NCBI GenBank assembly: GCA_012517475.1
Contig: JAAYUV010000059.1
Coordinates: 1-52,102, forward strand
Length of the DNA stretch: 52,102 nucleotides
From: Peptococcaceae bacterium
GTDB taxonomy: Bacteria; Bacillota; Desulfitobacteriia; Desulfitobacteriales; Syntrophobotulaceae
Direction: 5' to 3'
The notes under the pieces: generated by a model
What the model saw: only the letters and a program-made list of their open reading frames with translations
The model's database searches: none
Told to the model about the DNA's origin: nothing
Translations under genes and position numbers: made by a program
Shown here: positions 1 through 11,727 of the stretch, piece after piece
Layout of the letters: every line of letters begins with the position of its first letter
Numbering within the stretch: position 1 is the first letter of the stretch

Positions 1-172
1 CATAGATGACGCAACAGCCGAAAAGCGATATTGTGCCCCTCAGACCAAACCTAAAAGATTGAGATTTTAAACATACGGAGAATTACGCTTGACAAATTTG
101 CGTAAGATTACTGCCTAGCTGTCTTCATCACGGATTCAGGTATGGATTTAATTTGAAAGGGGTTATTACTGA

Positions 173-1453
<1,281 letters not shown>

Positions 1454-1500
1454 TTGATTTGTCCAGTTGTCTGTTAACTTAAGCATGTATAAACGTAAAC

Positions 1501-1545
1501 AAAGAAGAGGGTGTTTTTAAAGACATCCTCTTCTTTCATTTTTTC
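1501..1545 (+). terminator. Rho-independent terminator of metY
   Basis: A 14-bp stem with one G-T wobble pairs 1501-1514 with 1523-1536 and is followed by a T-rich tract (1537-1544). It lies 48 nt after the metY stop. Confidence 0.85.
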
Positions 1546-1676
1546 TTAAAAACAATAAATTTTATATTTATCACACAAAATTATAGCAAGAAAAGTTTAT
1601 TTCTACCCGAATAATAAACATTAATATTTACTGATGGTGTTCTGGCCATAGGTTTTTTGGCCTATCTTAGGAATCT

Positions 1677-1943
1677 TTACTTCTCTAACTCACTTTTCCG
1701 GGTATGGAATTCTTCCTGATCAATTTCTCCCTTGGCATATCTTTCTCTCAGGATAGTCATCGCCCGGTCTTCCGGTTTACTGGGAGTATTCTCTCTGCCC
1801 AAATAACTTTTTATTAGTCTTACTGCCAGAAAAATAATTGCTAACCAGAAAAGCAGTTGAAGGATCATGGCAATTAATCCCATCCAAGAATAACTTCCTC
1901 CCATCATCCATCCGTCTCCCGGACCATACCAACCACGCATCAT
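1677..1943 (-). CDS. SHOCT-domain small membrane protein
   Basis: An 88-residue protein. A Gly/Met/Trp-rich start precedes one hydrophobic segment (about residues 20-45, MGLIAMILQLLFWLAIIFLA). The C-terminal half is a SHOCT domain: about 25 residues with the pattern ILRERYAKGEID-EEF-K-L. SHOCT segments are thought to mediate oligomerisation, and no enzymatic role is known. The first of two adjacent ATG codons lies 9 nt after a GGGGG ribosome site on the minus strand. It sits 85 nt downstream of helD on the same strand and may be cotranscribed, but a palindrome in the gap suggests its own promoter. Confidence 0.75.
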   Translation of the reverse strand: MMRGWYGPGDGWMMGGSYSWMGLIAMILQLLFWLAIIFLAVRLIKSYLGRENTPSKPEDRAMTILRERYAKGEIDQEEFHTRKSELEK

Positions 1944-1969
1944 TGTAAAATACCCCCTAAAAAAACATT

Positions 1970-1984
1970 ATAATGAATCATTAT
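1970..1984. promoter_or_regulatory. 15-nt perfect palindrome between helD and the SHOCT gene
   Basis: ATAATGAATCATTAT is a 7-1-7 perfect palindrome 27 nt upstream of the SHOCT gene start. On the minus strand it abuts a TATAAT (1968-1973). It resembles half-sites of Fur/PerR-like operators but its centre is two bases shorter than the classic 19-mer, so the regulator is unknown. Confidence 0.35.
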
Positions 1985-2028
1985 GCCCCACTTGTTACGG
2001 ATATATGAACAAATCATGAAACTTTAGC

Positions 2029-4266
2029 TCAAAGAAGAGGGCTTTTTTCTCCTGAGTAGTAAATTACCAGTTCATGCAATGCGCGGGTGCAGGAAATGTA
2101 CAACAGCTTTCTGTCAAGCTCCGTGGAATATAAATCATTCCCGGCTCCATACAGGATAACAACGTCATACTCAAGGCCTTTCGCCATATAAGAGGAGATC
2201 ACTACCGGACCCTTGACATAATCTTTATCATGGGGGCGGATCAGATAAATATCCAACAATTTCCTTAATTTTGAATAGACGGTCTCTGCTTGTCTTTGGG
2301 TCCTGCACATCACTGCAATCGTTTTATATCCTTTTTGAAGGAAGTCGGAAATTTCCCGGGCTATTGCTTTATCCATCTCATCCGCTGTTTCAATCGGTAC
2401 GATTCTTGGTTTATGGCCGTGGCGTTCAAAAGGGAGGATATCAGGCTGATTTGTACGCTCTTTCCCCAAAAATCTTTGGGAGAATTGATTGATTTCCACA
2501 GTAGAACGATAACTTTTTTGTAAAAAAAGCCGTGTGGTTTTCTTTTTGTTCATGATGTCTGAAATCTCATCGTAAATGGAATATCCCGGGTTTTTATCAA
2601 TGGATTGATGGATGTCGCCAAGCACAGTATAGGTTGCGTGCCTGAAGAGAATATTGAAAACTTCATATTGCAGCGGGGAATAGTCCTGTGCTTCATCAAT
2701 AACAACATGACGGATATCGGAATACAAATCATTTCCGTGAATTTTGAGCTTAAGAAAAAGCAATGGAGCATAGTCGCCGTAGGCAATGTGCCCGTTTTGC
2801 AGGTTGGTATGGGTCAATTTGATAATCTCTTCGATTTCTTCCGGAAGAGCCAAATCCTTTGCCAGAAGGTAAATATATTTGGGGTCTGAAAAAAACTTTT
2901 GATAGACCTGGAAATAATCTACTGATGTAAACCTTCGGAGGTTTCTCCGAAAGGATTCCGATTCCTTAATGGCGAGCAGTCTGCTGAACTGTTTGATTTC
3001 CAAATCGCGGCCTTCGCTTTTCGCAACGATCTTTTCGATTCTTTCCAGCCGTTCTTCTTTAAAGGGGTGGGTTTTAGGCAGCAGCATATTTTCTATCCGC
3101 TCAAGCTGTTTGGCCATCGGGATATCAATTTCATTACGAAGAAAACGATCCTTTAAAAGCTGCTTGTTTTCTAAGATAACTCCATGGAAATAGACATCTT
3201 CAAAGGGAATAAGTTTTCGGCCGAAATATTGGATCCAACGGTTAAGGATTTCTATGAAGATTTTGGACCCTTTGAATAAATCACTTTTTCTTTTGATTTC
3301 AGCTTCCGGGGAATCATAGTTGCCAATCAGGTTTTCTAAATAGGTTTCCCTGTCGTGAAGTGTGAATCTGTCCCCCAGTAATTTTGCCGCAAGATCATCG
3401 AAGGTGGCTTGAACAACATTTTCCTCCCCCAGCTCCGGTAAAACACCGGAGATATATTGGCTGAAGACATCATTGGGGGAGATGATCAGAATATTATTGG
3501 AACGAATTTTACGGAGGCCTTCATACAGGAGAAAAGCAATGCGATGCAGGGCAATGGAAGTTTTTCCGCTCCCGGCGGTACCTTGAACCAACAATAGTTC
3601 ATTATCCGTATCCCGGATAATGATATCCTGTTCTTTTTGAATGGTTTCCACAATATTTTTCATCTGGGGCGAAGCATTTTGCCCCAGGATCTCTTGAAGG
3701 ATCTCGTCTGTAATCCGTATATCGCAATCAAAGAAGTATTGAAGGATTGATTTTTTGATTTTATACTGCCTCTTCAGGATGACTTCACCGGAACTGATGC
3801 CGGTCGGAGTTGCATAATCCGCTTTTCCTTTTTCATATCTGTAAAATATACTGGAGATCGGTGCCCGCCAGTCATAGACATACACTTCGTGGGTTTGGCG
3901 ATCCATCACATTGGCCGGACCAATATAAATCTTTTCTCTCATCCCAAACCCGTCTTCGATAAAATCAAAACGTCCGAAATAAGGTGAGTCAATTAATTTT
4001 TTGTAGCGGGTTACGTTTTGAGCCATATTGGTATAACCTATCGTTTGGCTGTTTACTTCAGAAAGAAATTGGACGATCTCCGTTAATCGCTCAAAATCAG
4101 TGGAAAAAGGGGTGGTGTTTTCCACCATGTCTTTCCTGGCTTCGATCAGATCTTTGCGGTGGGCAAGGGTATCTTCCAGCAGGGCATGTAATGTTTTTCT
4201 CAGAAACGAAAGGGTACTCTCCAAATAGTTCTTTTCTTCTTCCAGTTGTCCGCTTGGATCCGGCAT
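2029..4266 (-). CDS. helD: HelD-type UvrD/Rep superfamily-1 ATPase (RNA polymerase-recycling factor)
   Basis: A superfamily-1 helicase-like ATPase. The N-terminus is a long charged coiled coil (about residues 5-65), the arm that in Gram-positive HelD enters the RNA polymerase secondary channel. The Walker A motif is GTAGSGKTSIALHR, the Walker B region is VVIDEAQDYSPLQ, and late motifs include KSYRSTVEI and SSYMAKGLEYDVV. HelD releases stalled polymerase from nucleic acid using ATP. The frame is open from a TTG at 4275, but that codon directly abuts the AGGAG ribosome site (4276-4280). The ATG at 4266 has ideal 9-nt spacing and is chosen, giving 745 residues, close to the roughly 770 of Bacillus HelD. 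A classical DNA helicase IV role is less likely. Confidence 0.88.
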   Translation of the reverse strand: MPDPSGQLEEEKNYLESTLSFLRKTLHALLEDTLAHRKDLIEARKDMVENTTPFSTDFERLTEIVQFLSEVNSQTIGYTNMAQNVTRYKKLIDSPYFGRFDFIEDGFGMREKIYIGPANVMDRQTHEVYVYDWRAPISSIFYRYEKGKADYATPTGISSGEVILKRQYKIKKSILQYFFDCDIRITDEILQEILGQNASPQMKNIVETIQKEQDIIIRDTDNELLLVQGTAGSGKTSIALHRIAFLLYEGLRKIRSNNILIISPNDVFSQYISGVLPELGEENVVQATFDDLAAKLLGDRFTLHDRETYLENLIGNYDSPEAEIKRKSDLFKGSKIFIEILNRWIQYFGRKLIPFEDVYFHGVILENKQLLKDRFLRNEIDIPMAKQLERIENMLLPKTHPFKEERLERIEKIVAKSEGRDLEIKQFSRLLAIKESESFRRNLRRFTSVDYFQVYQKFFSDPKYIYLLAKDLALPEEIEEIIKLTHTNLQNGHIAYGDYAPLLFLKLKIHGNDLYSDIRHVVIDEAQDYSPLQYEVFNILFRHATYTVLGDIHQSIDKNPGYSIYDEISDIMNKKKTTRLFLQKSYRSTVEINQFSQRFLGKERTNQPDILPFERHGHKPRIVPIETADEMDKAIAREISDFLQKGYKTIAVMCRTQRQAETVYSKLRKLLDIYLIRPHDKDYVKGPVVISSYMAKGLEYDVVILYGAGNDLYSTELDRKLLYISCTRALHELVIYYSGEKSPLL

Positions 4267-4293
4267 ATTAACCAACTCCTTTCCTTAATACAG

Positions 4294-4323
4294 TTGACAA
4301 CATACTTCCGAATGTGCTATAAT
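4294..4323 (+). promoter_or_regulatory. Consensus sigma-A promoter upstream of copA
   Basis: A perfect TTGACA (4294-4299) and perfect TATAAT (4318-4323) are separated by 18 bp. It reads toward copA with a leader of about 240 nt and is divergent from helD. I found no convincing copper-repressor operator in the leader. Confidence 0.75.
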
Positions 4324-4570
4324 CCTGAATGGATAGCTGTAATAAAATAGGTTATTTGTGACCAATATTTTTAGTATATCTCAAAAAAGGTATTCCGTAA
4401 AGGTTATCTTTTTTTTGTTATTTAAATTTATAACCCATAAAAACTATGTATGTACGGGGATATATGTTAAAATGTACTTATTATTATAATATAAGTCATG
4501 AACAACTGCGTGCATGGGCAATCTTTTTTGGAGAACAATAGTAACTGATGGTGAACAAGGGGATGAAACA

Positions 4571-6994
4571 ATGAATAGAAAAGAAACTTTTGAGATAACC
4601 GGCATGTCCTGTGCTGCTTGCGCAGCCAGAATTGAAAAGAAAATCAACAGGCTTGAGGGAATTAAGCAGGGAAATGTCAATTTGGCCATGGAGAGAGCCG
4701 TAGTAGAATATGATGATACTGTCCTGAATCGGGAGAAAATAGCTGAAGCAGTGAAAAGCCTCGGATATGATGTCAAAGAAGAACCTGTGGACAAGGCAAA
4801 TAAAGTAAGCCTGGCAATTTCCGGGATGTCCTGTGCGGCTTGTGCCGCCAAAATTGAAAAGAAGCTGAATAAGCTGGAAGGGGTTTCCCAGGCTGCGGTT
4901 AACCTTGCTGCAGAAAAAGCCGTGGTTCAATATGAAGCATCTAAAATTACAGCATCTCAATTAATTAATACGATTGAAGGTTTGGGGTATCACGCCGAGC
5001 AGATTGAAGAAACAGGTAAGGACCGGGAAAAGGAACAGAGAGAAAAGGAAATTAACAGGCTGAAAAAAGAACTTGTCATCTCAGCCGTCCTTAGTTCTCC
5101 CCTCATCCTGGCCATGGTGCTCACCCTTATCAACCTGAATATCGCATTTTTGCATAATGAATATTTCCAGTTTCTGATCGCTACACCGATACAGTTTATT
5201 ATCGGTTTCAGATTTTATAAAAATGCGTATTATGCCCTGAAGTCAAAGGGCGCAAATATGGATGTTCTGGTTGCCATGGGAACCTCAGCAGCTTATTTCT
5301 TTAGTGTTTATAACGCTTTCTTCGTACCCGCGGGTCACGAGGGGATGATGAAGAATCTATATTTTGAAGCATCGGCAGTTATTATCACGTTAATTTTGTT
5401 TGGAAAATACCTGGAAGCGGTAGCCAAAGGCAAAACTTCAGAAGCGATCAAGAAACTCATGGGTCTTCAGGCCAAGACCGCAAGGGTGATACGGGACGGA
5501 AAAGAAACGGATATCCCGATTGCTGAAGTAGAAGTGGGAGATCTTGTCATCGTCAGACCCGGTGAAAAGATTCCTGTGGACGGCACGATCACAGAAGGCA
5601 GCTCCTCTGTGGATGAATCCATGCTGACAGGGGAAAGTCTTCCGGTGGAGAAGTACACCGGAGATATGGTAATAGGAGCGACCATTAACAAGTTCGGCAC
5701 TTTTACCTTTAGAGCGACCAAAGTGGGTAAAGATACGGCATTATCTCAGATTATTCAGATGGTTGAGGATGCCCAGGGATCTAAAGCCCCCATTCAGAAG
5801 ATTGCAGACCAGGTTGCCGGGGTTTTTGTACCGGTAGTACTCCTGATTGCCCTGGTTACTTTTCTGGCATGGTATTTCGGTGTAAGTGGAGGAACGGAAG
5901 TTACGCCGGCTATTATCAGTGCTGTAGCCGTTCTGGTCATAGCTTGTCCCTGTGCCCTGGGATTGGCAACGCCAACTGCCATTATGGTTGGGACAGGAAA
6001 AGGAGCAGAGAACGGAATTCTTTTTAAAGGCGGAGAGCATCTGGAGAGAACTTACAAGATCAATACCGTTGTTCTGGACAAGACCGGTACCATTACCAAA
6101 GGGCAGCCGGAAGTCACAGATATACTTCCCATCGGAACGATGACAGCAGAGGAGATTTTAAGTCTCGCTGCTATTACCGAAAAAAAATCGGAACATCCTC
6201 TTGGAGCAGCCATCTATGAAAATGCCAAGAAGCATTTTTCGAACATTCCTGATCCTGATCATTTTGAAGCGCTTCCGGGTAGGGGAGTCGAGGCCTCGAT
6301 CGGAGATAAGAGGGTAAGTATTGGGACCAGAAAACTCATGAGAGAAAAGAACCTTGACATAGAAGCAATAGAAACGGTGATTCAAAAACTGGAGGATGAA
6401 GGAAAAACCGCAATGTTGCTTGCTGCTAACCAAGTTATAGAAGCTGTGATTGCGGTTGCCGACACGGTAAAGGAGAATTCCCGGGAAGCGATCAATGAAC
6501 TCAAGAAAATGGGAATAGATGTTTATATGATTACGGGAGATAATCTGCGGACTGCCAATGCGATTGCTGCACAAGTCGGAATCACTCATGTTCTGGCCGA
6601 GGTTCTTCCTGAGAATAAAGCGGAAGAAGTGGAAAAACTGAAAAAACAAGGTCAAGTTGTGGCGATGGTAGGAGACGGTATTAATGATGCTCCTGCCCTG
6701 GCAACAGCGGATATCGGGATGGCAATAGGAACGGGTACGGATGTAGCGATAGAAGCAGCGGATGTAACCTTGATGAGAGGGGATCTGAGGTCTATCCCGG
6801 CAGCCATTCGCTTATCCAAAAAAACAATGAACAAGATTAAACAAAATCTTTTCTGGGCTTTTATTTATAACATTATTGGCATTCCTTTCGCTGCTTTGGG
6901 ATTTTTAAGTCCAATCATTGCGGGGGGAGCTATGGCTTTCAGCTCGGTTTCGGTTGTCACGAATTCCCTTAGTTTAAAGAGGTTCAAACCATAA
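4571..6994 (+). CDS. copA: Copper-translocating P1B-type ATPase
   Basis: A copper-exporting P-type ATPase of 807 residues. Two N-terminal heavy-metal-binding domains each carry GMSCAAC (cysteines near 14/17 and 88/91). They are followed by eight predicted membrane segments with the CPC ion-binding motif (C459-P-C461), the phosphorylation site DKTGT (D503), the SEHPLG motif and the [10 protein letters not shown] hinge. The late-helix YN and GxxSSVSVVxNSL motifs fit the Cu(I) subclass. The longer open frame starts at 4514, but ATG 4571 follows an AAGGGG ribosome site at sensible spacing and gives the family's usual N-terminus. With copZ downstream it forms a copper-detoxification pair at the cell membrane. 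Confidence 0.96.
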   Translation: MNRKETFEITGMSCAACAARIEKKINRLEGIKQGNVNLAMERAVVEYDDTVLNREKIAEAVKSLGYDVKEEPVDKANKVSLAISGMSCAACAAKIEKKLNKLEGVSQAAVNLAAEKAVVQYEASKITASQLINTIEGLGYHAEQIEETGKDREKEQREKEINRLKKELVISAVLSSPLILAMVLTLINLNIAFLHNEYFQFLIATPIQFIIGFRFYKNAYYALKSKGANMDVLVAMGTSAAYFFSVYNAFFVPAGHEGMMKNLYFEASAVIITLILFGKYLEAVAKGKTSEAIKKLMGLQAKTARVIRDGKETDIPIAEVEVGDLVIVRPGEKIPVDGTITEGSSSVDESMLTGESLPVEKYTGDMVIGATINKFGTFTFRATKVGKDTALSQIIQMVEDAQGSKAPIQKIADQVAGVFVPVVLLIALVTFLAWYFGVSGGTEVTPAIISAVAVLVIACPCALGLATPTAIMVGTGKGAENGILFKGGEHLERTYKINTVVLDKTGTITKGQPEVTDILPIGTMTAEEILSLAAITEKKSEHPLGAAIYENAKKHFSNIPDPDHFEALPGRGVEASIGDKRVSIGTRKLMREKNLDIEAIETVIQKLEDEGKTAMLLAANQVIEAVIAVADTVKENSREAINELKKMGIDVYMITGDNLRTANAIAAQVGITHVLAEVLPENKAEEVEKLKKQGQVVAMVGDGINDAPALATADIGMAIGTGTDVAIEAADVTLMRGDLRSIPAAIRLSKKTMNKIKQNLFWAFIYNIIGIPFAALGFLSPIIAGGAMAFSSVSVVTNSLSLKRFKP

Positions 6995-7102
6995 TTTTAG
7001 AGGATTAATCATTTACTATCTGAAATTGAAGCGTAAGCTTAAATTAAATCTTCAATAATATAATTCGGAGAATTAGAAAAAAAATTGGAGGTATCATTGA
7101 TT

Positions 7103-7309
7103 ATGGAAAAAACTGTTTTAAATGTGGAAGGAATGTCTTGCAACCATTGTGTAAACAGTATTCAAAAAGCAGTCGGTGCTTTAGAGGGTGTATCGAAGGT
7201 AGATGTTGATCTTGCAGGTAAAACGGTCAGTGTAGAATATGAAAAAGAGAAGATCACTGTAGAAACCATTAAGGAAACAATTGATGATCAGGGTTACGAG
7301 GTAAAATAG
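7103..7309 (+). CDS. copZ: Copper chaperone CopZ
   Basis: A single heavy-metal-associated domain of 68 residues with the GMSCNHC copper-binding motif near the N-terminus. It carries Cu(I) through the cytoplasm to CopA. An in-frame TTG lies at 7085, but it would put the GGAGGT ribosome site (7087-7092) inside the gene. ATG 7103, 10 nt after that site, is the real start. It lies 108 nt after copA, probably in the same transcript. Confidence 0.94.
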   Translation: MEKTVLNVEGMSCNHCVNSIQKAVGALEGVSKVDVDLAGKTVSVEYEKEKITVETIKETIDDQGYEVK

Positions 7310-7335
7310 TACAAAGGATAAGGAATAAAACAAAT

Positions 7336-8103
7336 ATGCAGCATCAGTTTTCACGAACAGAATTATTAATAGGAGAAGAAGGTTTAAAAAAACTCAGCCG
7401 GAGTAAAGTAACAATTTTTGGCCTTGGCGGAGTTGGTTCATACACGGCGGAAGCTTTAGCACGAGCCGGGATTGGCAGTCTTTTGCTGGTGGATTTTGAT
7501 GAGATCTGCCTGACAAATATCAACAGGCAGCTCCATGCTCTTCATTCTACAGTCGGCCGCTCCAAAGTTGAAGTCATGAAAGAAAGACTTTTGGATATCA
7601 ACCCTAAGCTCAAAATAGAGGTTTTTCATACGTTTTATACTTCGGAAGAAGCAGATTTTTTTCTGTCCAATCATCCCGATTATGTCGTTGATGCTATCGA
7701 TACCGTAAAAAGCAAGGTTAGTCTTGCCAAGGAGTGTTACGAGCGAAAGATCCCGTTTATTTCCTGTATGGGCGCCGGAAACCGGCTGAATGCCCTGAGC
7801 TTTAAGGTAACGGATATTTCCAAAACCAAAGGGTGCCCTTTGGCTAAGGCAGTCCGGAAACTTCTTAAGCAGGAAGGGATTACCCAAGGGTTTAAAGTTG
7901 TATTTTCGCCCGAACCTGCCCTAAAACCCCTTAAGCAGGAAACAAGCTGCGCTACCAACTGTATTTGTCCCAGTGGGGACGCGCATTGTTCTAAGAAGCG
8001 CCAAATTCCGGGAAGTGTTTCCTTTGTCCCTTCTGTTGCAGGGCTGCTTATGGCGGGAGAGGTTATCAAAGATATCCTGGAAATGAATCATCAAAACCCG
8101 TAA
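7336..8103 (+). CDS. tcdA: tRNA threonylcarbamoyladenosine dehydratase (ThiF/MoeB/HesA family)
   Basis: A 255-residue E1-like adenylating enzyme. It has the nucleotide-binding GLGGVGSYTAEALARAG, the DFDEICLTNINRQLHA segment and DAIDTVKSK. These features and the length match TcdA/YgdL, which cyclises t6A at tRNA position 37 to ct6A using ATP. Cys-rich stretches near residues 195-225 may be structural. It starts 26 nt after copZ and may be cotranscribed, although no functional link to copper is implied. A terminator follows. A MoeB/ThiF role is less likely because no ThiS/MoaD partner is nearby. Confidence 0.88.
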   Translation: MQHQFSRTELLIGEEGLKKLSRSKVTIFGLGGVGSYTAEALARAGIGSLLLVDFDEICLTNINRQLHALHSTVGRSKVEVMKERLLDINPKLKIEVFHTFYTSEEADFFLSNHPDYVVDAIDTVKSKVSLAKECYERKIPFISCMGAGNRLNALSFKVTDISKTKGCPLAKAVRKLLKQEGITQGFKVVFSPEPALKPLKQETSCATNCICPSGDAHCSKKRQIPGSVSFVPSVAGLLMAGEVIKDILEMNHQNP

Positions 8104-8136
8104 GTTTCCGGAATATTAAGTATAACGGGCATAATA

Positions 8137-8167
8137 GATGCGGTCTAGGCAGAACCGTATCTTTTTA
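8137..8167 (+). terminator. Terminator after tcdA
   Basis: An 8-bp stem pairs 8137-8144 with 8154-8161 (one G-T) and is followed by TTTTTATT. Confidence 0.75.
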
Positions 8168-8308
8168 TTATGCTAAAGAAATATACGGACAGAAAAATAT
8201 CAGATTTAATTTGAAATTGTTTCTATTTTTTTAGAATTAAAAGTTTTATAATTTATCCAATAGTACATATGAAATATTTCCCCTAGAAAACATTCGAGGA
8301 GAATGAAA

Positions 8309-9733
8309 ATGGATGAGGAAAATAAAAATGCACAGAGTACAGGAGTATTTAAAGATAAACTAACTGAAGAAATCATTGATTTTTTGCCCGATCCAACATT
8401 TGTAGTCGATAAGGATGGCCGGATTACTGCCTGGAATAAAGCAATAGAAGAAATGACAGGCATGCCTGCCCAACAAATGTTGGGCAAGGGGAATTACCAG
8501 TATGCGTTGCCTTTTTTTGGCGAACGCCGGCCGATGCTGGTCGATTTGATCATGGACAAGACAGATATTGTTGCAGGGTTTTATCCAAACGTGATGACTG
8601 AGGGAAAAGCAAAAGCGCACGAAGGATTGGTTCCTGCTTTAAAAGGGAAGAAGGTCTTTATCCGGTGTAAAGCAACTCCCCTCCTGGATAAAGAAGGCAA
8701 TATTATCGGGGCAATTGAATCAATAAGGGACATTACCGAAAGTAAAATCTCCCAGGAGCAAATGGAACGTTATAATATTCTTTTCAACCAGACGAGGGAT
8801 ATTGTACTTTATGTTATGTTGGACGGAAAGATTGTGGAAGCGAATCAAGCCGCACTGGATGCGTATGGTTACTCAAAGGAAGAACTTCTGTCTTTGACGG
8901 TGTTTGATCTTAGGCCTAAGGAAACCCATCCTATGGCCATGGCGCAACTGGAGAAAGCTAATGCTTCGGGAACCAGGTTCGAGACCATCCATCAGCGGAA
9001 GGATGGCAGCAAGTTTTATGTAGAAGTAAGTTCCAGAGGAGTGGATTTGAATCATCAACGCGTGCTCTTAAGCACTATAAGAGATATTACCGAGCGAAAA
9101 AAGGCAGAACAAGCGCTGTTTCAAAGCATTTTGGAATTGAAAGAAACGTTGGAAGGTACAGTTCATGCTTTGGCAACAGTCACGGAGAAAAGGGATCTAT
9201 ATACAGCCGGTCACCAAAAAAGGGTAGCCGATCTGGCAGTAATAATAGGAAAAGAAATGGGATTAGACCGGGAAACCCTGGATAACATCAAAATTGCCGG
9301 TATACTTCACGATATTGGGAAAATAAACCTGCCTGCAGAAATATTAATCAAACCGGCTAAGCTGACTGATCTGGAAACCGCTTTGGTTCGTACTCACTCC
9401 CGAAGCGGATACGAGATCATTAAAAATATCCCTTTTAAATCGAACATTGCCTCTATTATTCTTCAACATCACGAAAGAATAGATGGGTCTGGTTATCCCG
9501 ATGGGCTAAGAGGAGAAGAAATTCTGATTGAGGCCAGGATATTGGCCGTTGCGGATGTAATAGAAGCCATGGCTTCTCATAGGCCTTATCGGGCTTCCCT
9601 TGGAATTCACAGGGCTATTGCTGAAATAATCGGAAATAGAGGGGTACTTTATGATTGCGCGGTAGTTGATGCTTGCCTGGCGATCTACCGACAAAACATA
9701 CTGAACATGCTTCTTCAAACAAATGATGAGTGA
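8309..9733 (+). CDS. PAS-PAS-HD-GYP protein, probable cyclic-di-GMP phosphodiesterase
   Basis: A cytoplasmic signalling protein of about 474 residues. Two PAS domains (about residues 20-145 and 150-265) precede a short helical linker and an HD-GYP domain (about 290-460). The HD-GYP metal and active-site motifs are intact: HDIGK, HHERIDGSGYP and the following RILAVADVIEA. Active HD-GYP domains hydrolyse cyclic-di-GMP. No membrane segment is visible, so the PAS domains probably sense a soluble ligand or redox state. Of two ATGs (8303, 8309) the second has the better spacing from GAGGAG. It is the first gene of a tight run with the DUF342 and MFS genes. Confidence 0.9.
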   Translation: MDEENKNAQSTGVFKDKLTEEIIDFLPDPTFVVDKDGRITAWNKAIEEMTGMPAQQMLGKGNYQYALPFFGERRPMLVDLIMDKTDIVAGFYPNVMTEGKAKAHEGLVPALKGKKVFIRCKATPLLDKEGNIIGAIESIRDITESKISQEQMERYNILFNQTRDIVLYVMLDGKIVEANQAALDAYGYSKEELLSLTVFDLRPKETHPMAMAQLEKANASGTRFETIHQRKDGSKFYVEVSSRGVDLNHQRVLLSTIRDITERKKAEQALFQSILELKETLEGTVHALATVTEKRDLYTAGHQKRVADLAVIIGKEMGLDRETLDNIKIAGILHDIGKINLPAEILIKPAKLTDLETALVRTHSRSGYEIIKNIPFKSNIASIILQHHERIDGSGYPDGLRGEEILIEARILAVADVIEAMASHRPYRASLGIHRAIAEIIGNRGVLYDCAVVDACLAIYRQNILNMLLQTNDE

Positions 9734-9760
9734 CATTCGGTCCCGAGAAAGGATGATATC

Positions 9761-11713
9761 ATGAAAGAAATCATTGCTAAAGGGAAATCACTGGACGAAC
9801 TCCGCAAGAACTGGGCAAAAAAATGGGAGTGTCTACCGGAAGAATTAGAAATGGCAATCCTTGAAAAACCAGGGTTTGTCAATAAGAATTGGACTGTTCG
9901 CATTACATTGAGGAACTCATTTCCCGAGAAATTCGGAGAAACCAGAATCGTCTGGGACGGAATGAAGTACCTTATTTTTCCGGGAGATGAGGTGGAAACA
10001 GTCGTACCGTTTCCAATGGCCGGAAAGTTGAAATACCATGATAAAGAATTATTTGAGGAATTTAAAATTTCCAAAGATGAGAGCCTGGAGTTTTATCCGG
10101 TGGTCAATAACGGAGAATTTTCCTGGGAAATAAAAGTAGATGAAAATGGAGAGCGTGCCATCGCTAAGGTGACACAGGAGAGGCCAGGACGTTTTGTCCT
10201 TAATGAGGAGTTAACCTGGAAAAAGAAATGGTTTTTAGAAAGGAATGTCTACTGGGAAGACTTACCCTGGTGTATTATCAAACCGGAAACGGAGCAGCTC
10301 TTTCGGAATGCACTGAAGGAACACGGCATTGTTTCCGGAATATTGCCGGACTTCTGGGAAAAAGTCCTGAATGTTGATGGAACGGAAGAAATCCTGATTG
10401 CCGAATATAGGTTACCCGTAGAATCTATTCATGCAGTACTGGAGGATTTTGAGACCAGGGTCAACAATGATGATCAAATAAGGGATCGAATTGATTATTT
10501 TGCCTCTAAGATCCACATATTGGAAAAGGATGAACTCGTCGCCAGGAGAATACCGGGCAGAGAGGGAATTCCGGGAAAGGATATCTTTGGGAAAGATATT
10601 CCAGTTCAAAAAATGAAGGATTTTCAGTTAAAGGCCTTGAAGAATACCTACATCACTGAAGATGGTCTCGAAGTCAGGGCCGCTTGTGCGGGGGCGCCAA
10701 TTCGGTTAAAGAATTATACTTACGCCATCGAAGAAGTATACTTACACAATAAAGACGTTGATTTAAGTACGGGAAGCATAGAATTTCCGGGGGATGTGAT
10801 TATTTCCAAGGATGTTTTGGATGGTTTTCACGTTTTTTCAGGCGGCAGAATCAATATCAAAGGACTTGTATCCGGAGCCAAGCTTAAGGCAGAAGGCGGA
10901 ATGAGTATAGGGAGTAATGTCTTTAACAGTCACATTGCGGTTGGCGAAAAACATTATCTCCGTTCGCGATTTTTAAAAAAACTGAGCGAAATGGAAGAAA
11001 GACTAAATCAATTTCTTGATCAACTGGACATGATCCAAAAAACCGCAGCAAAAACCAACATTAGTTTTAAACAGCTCTTTCGAACTGTCCTGGAGAAAAA
11101 ATATAATGATATCACAATTAAGGCCAGGGAGTTAAGCAATCTCACTCAAGTCGAAGACGAGGAATTCTTTACGAGGGAGATCATTACGGCTGTGCATACG
11201 GTTAAATATTTCGTCGCAGGAATAGGCCCGTTTGAAATAAAAGATAATACCTATCTTGTAGCTTCATTACGAGAAATTCATAAATTCCTTTTGGATAAAG
11301 GGACCATTGTTCCGGAGAATGTTACCTTTGTTGCGGGGTATGTTCAGAACTCAGACATCAAGTGTTCCGGTGACTTTGTCTGCCGGAGTGACATTTATAA
11401 CTCCAATGTCAGGGTGGAAGGGAATATCAAGATTTACGGGGCCTGCAGGGGCAGTAGTCTTGTAAGTGAGAATAAAATCTTTGCACATGAATTAGGAAGT
11501 TCGGAAGGCGGGGGAAATACGGTAGTAAGAATTCCCTCAACAGGACATCTTACTGCGGAATATTGTCATCCGAACGTCAAGATCTTTATCGGGAAAGAGT
11601 ATGTTCCGATAGAACAGACAGTCCGTAAATTAGATATTTATATTGAAAAAGGTAAACTTTGGGTAGACAAAATCAAATGGCTTGATACCAATACGGAAAA
11701 TAATAAGTTATGA
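9761..11713 (+). CDS. DUF342 / FapA-family protein
   Basis: A 650-residue protein. The N-terminus (about 1-45) resembles the Jag-N/FapA small domain. The middle and C-terminal regions carry the Gly-rich, repetitive beta segments typical of DUF342/FapA (IEFPGDVIISKDVLDGF, SDIKCSGDFVCRSDIYNS, GACRGSS). A coiled coil lies near residues 400-450. DUF342 proteins are linked to flagellar polymorphism (FapA) or polymer/envelope functions, but no biochemical activity is established. No flagellar genes are present here. It starts 27 nt after the HD-GYP gene and ends 14 nt before the MFS gene, so an operon is likely. The start follows AAAGGATGATATC. Confidence 0.82.
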   Translation: MKEIIAKGKSLDELRKNWAKKWECLPEELEMAILEKPGFVNKNWTVRITLRNSFPEKFGETRIVWDGMKYLIFPGDEVETVVPFPMAGKLKYHDKELFEEFKISKDESLEFYPVVNNGEFSWEIKVDENGERAIAKVTQERPGRFVLNEELTWKKKWFLERNVYWEDLPWCIIKPETEQLFRNALKEHGIVSGILPDFWEKVLNVDGTEEILIAEYRLPVESIHAVLEDFETRVNNDDQIRDRIDYFASKIHILEKDELVARRIPGREGIPGKDIFGKDIPVQKMKDFQLKALKNTYITEDGLEVRAACAGAPIRLKNYTYAIEEVYLHNKDVDLSTGSIEFPGDVIISKDVLDGFHVFSGGRINIKGLVSGAKLKAEGGMSIGSNVFNSHIAVGEKHYLRSRFLKKLSEMEERLNQFLDQLDMIQKTAAKTNISFKQLFRTVLEKKYNDITIKARELSNLTQVEDEEFFTREIITAVHTVKYFVAGIGPFEIKDNTYLVASLREIHKFLLDKGTIVPENVTFVAGYVQNSDIKCSGDFVCRSDIYNSNVRVEGNIKIYGACRGSSLVSENKIFAHELGSSEGGGNTVVRIPSTGHLTAEYCHPNVKIFIGKEYVPIEQTVRKLDIYIEKGKLWVDKIKWLDTNTENNKL

Positions 11714-11727
11714 AAGAAGAATAAATC

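Noticed and set aside
1-59. Possible 3' half of a SAM-I (S-box) riboswitch before metY (GCAAC ... GTGC with a P3-like pairing and AAAGATTGAG)
   Set aside because: The AATTCC-type SAM-binding segment is not present and the 5' half lies outside the window, so the match is too weak to call.
4324-4570. Copper-responsive operator (CsoR or CopY type) in the copA leader
   Set aside because: GTAC-containing stretches near 4450-4478 do not form a convincing CsoR or CopY inverted repeat.
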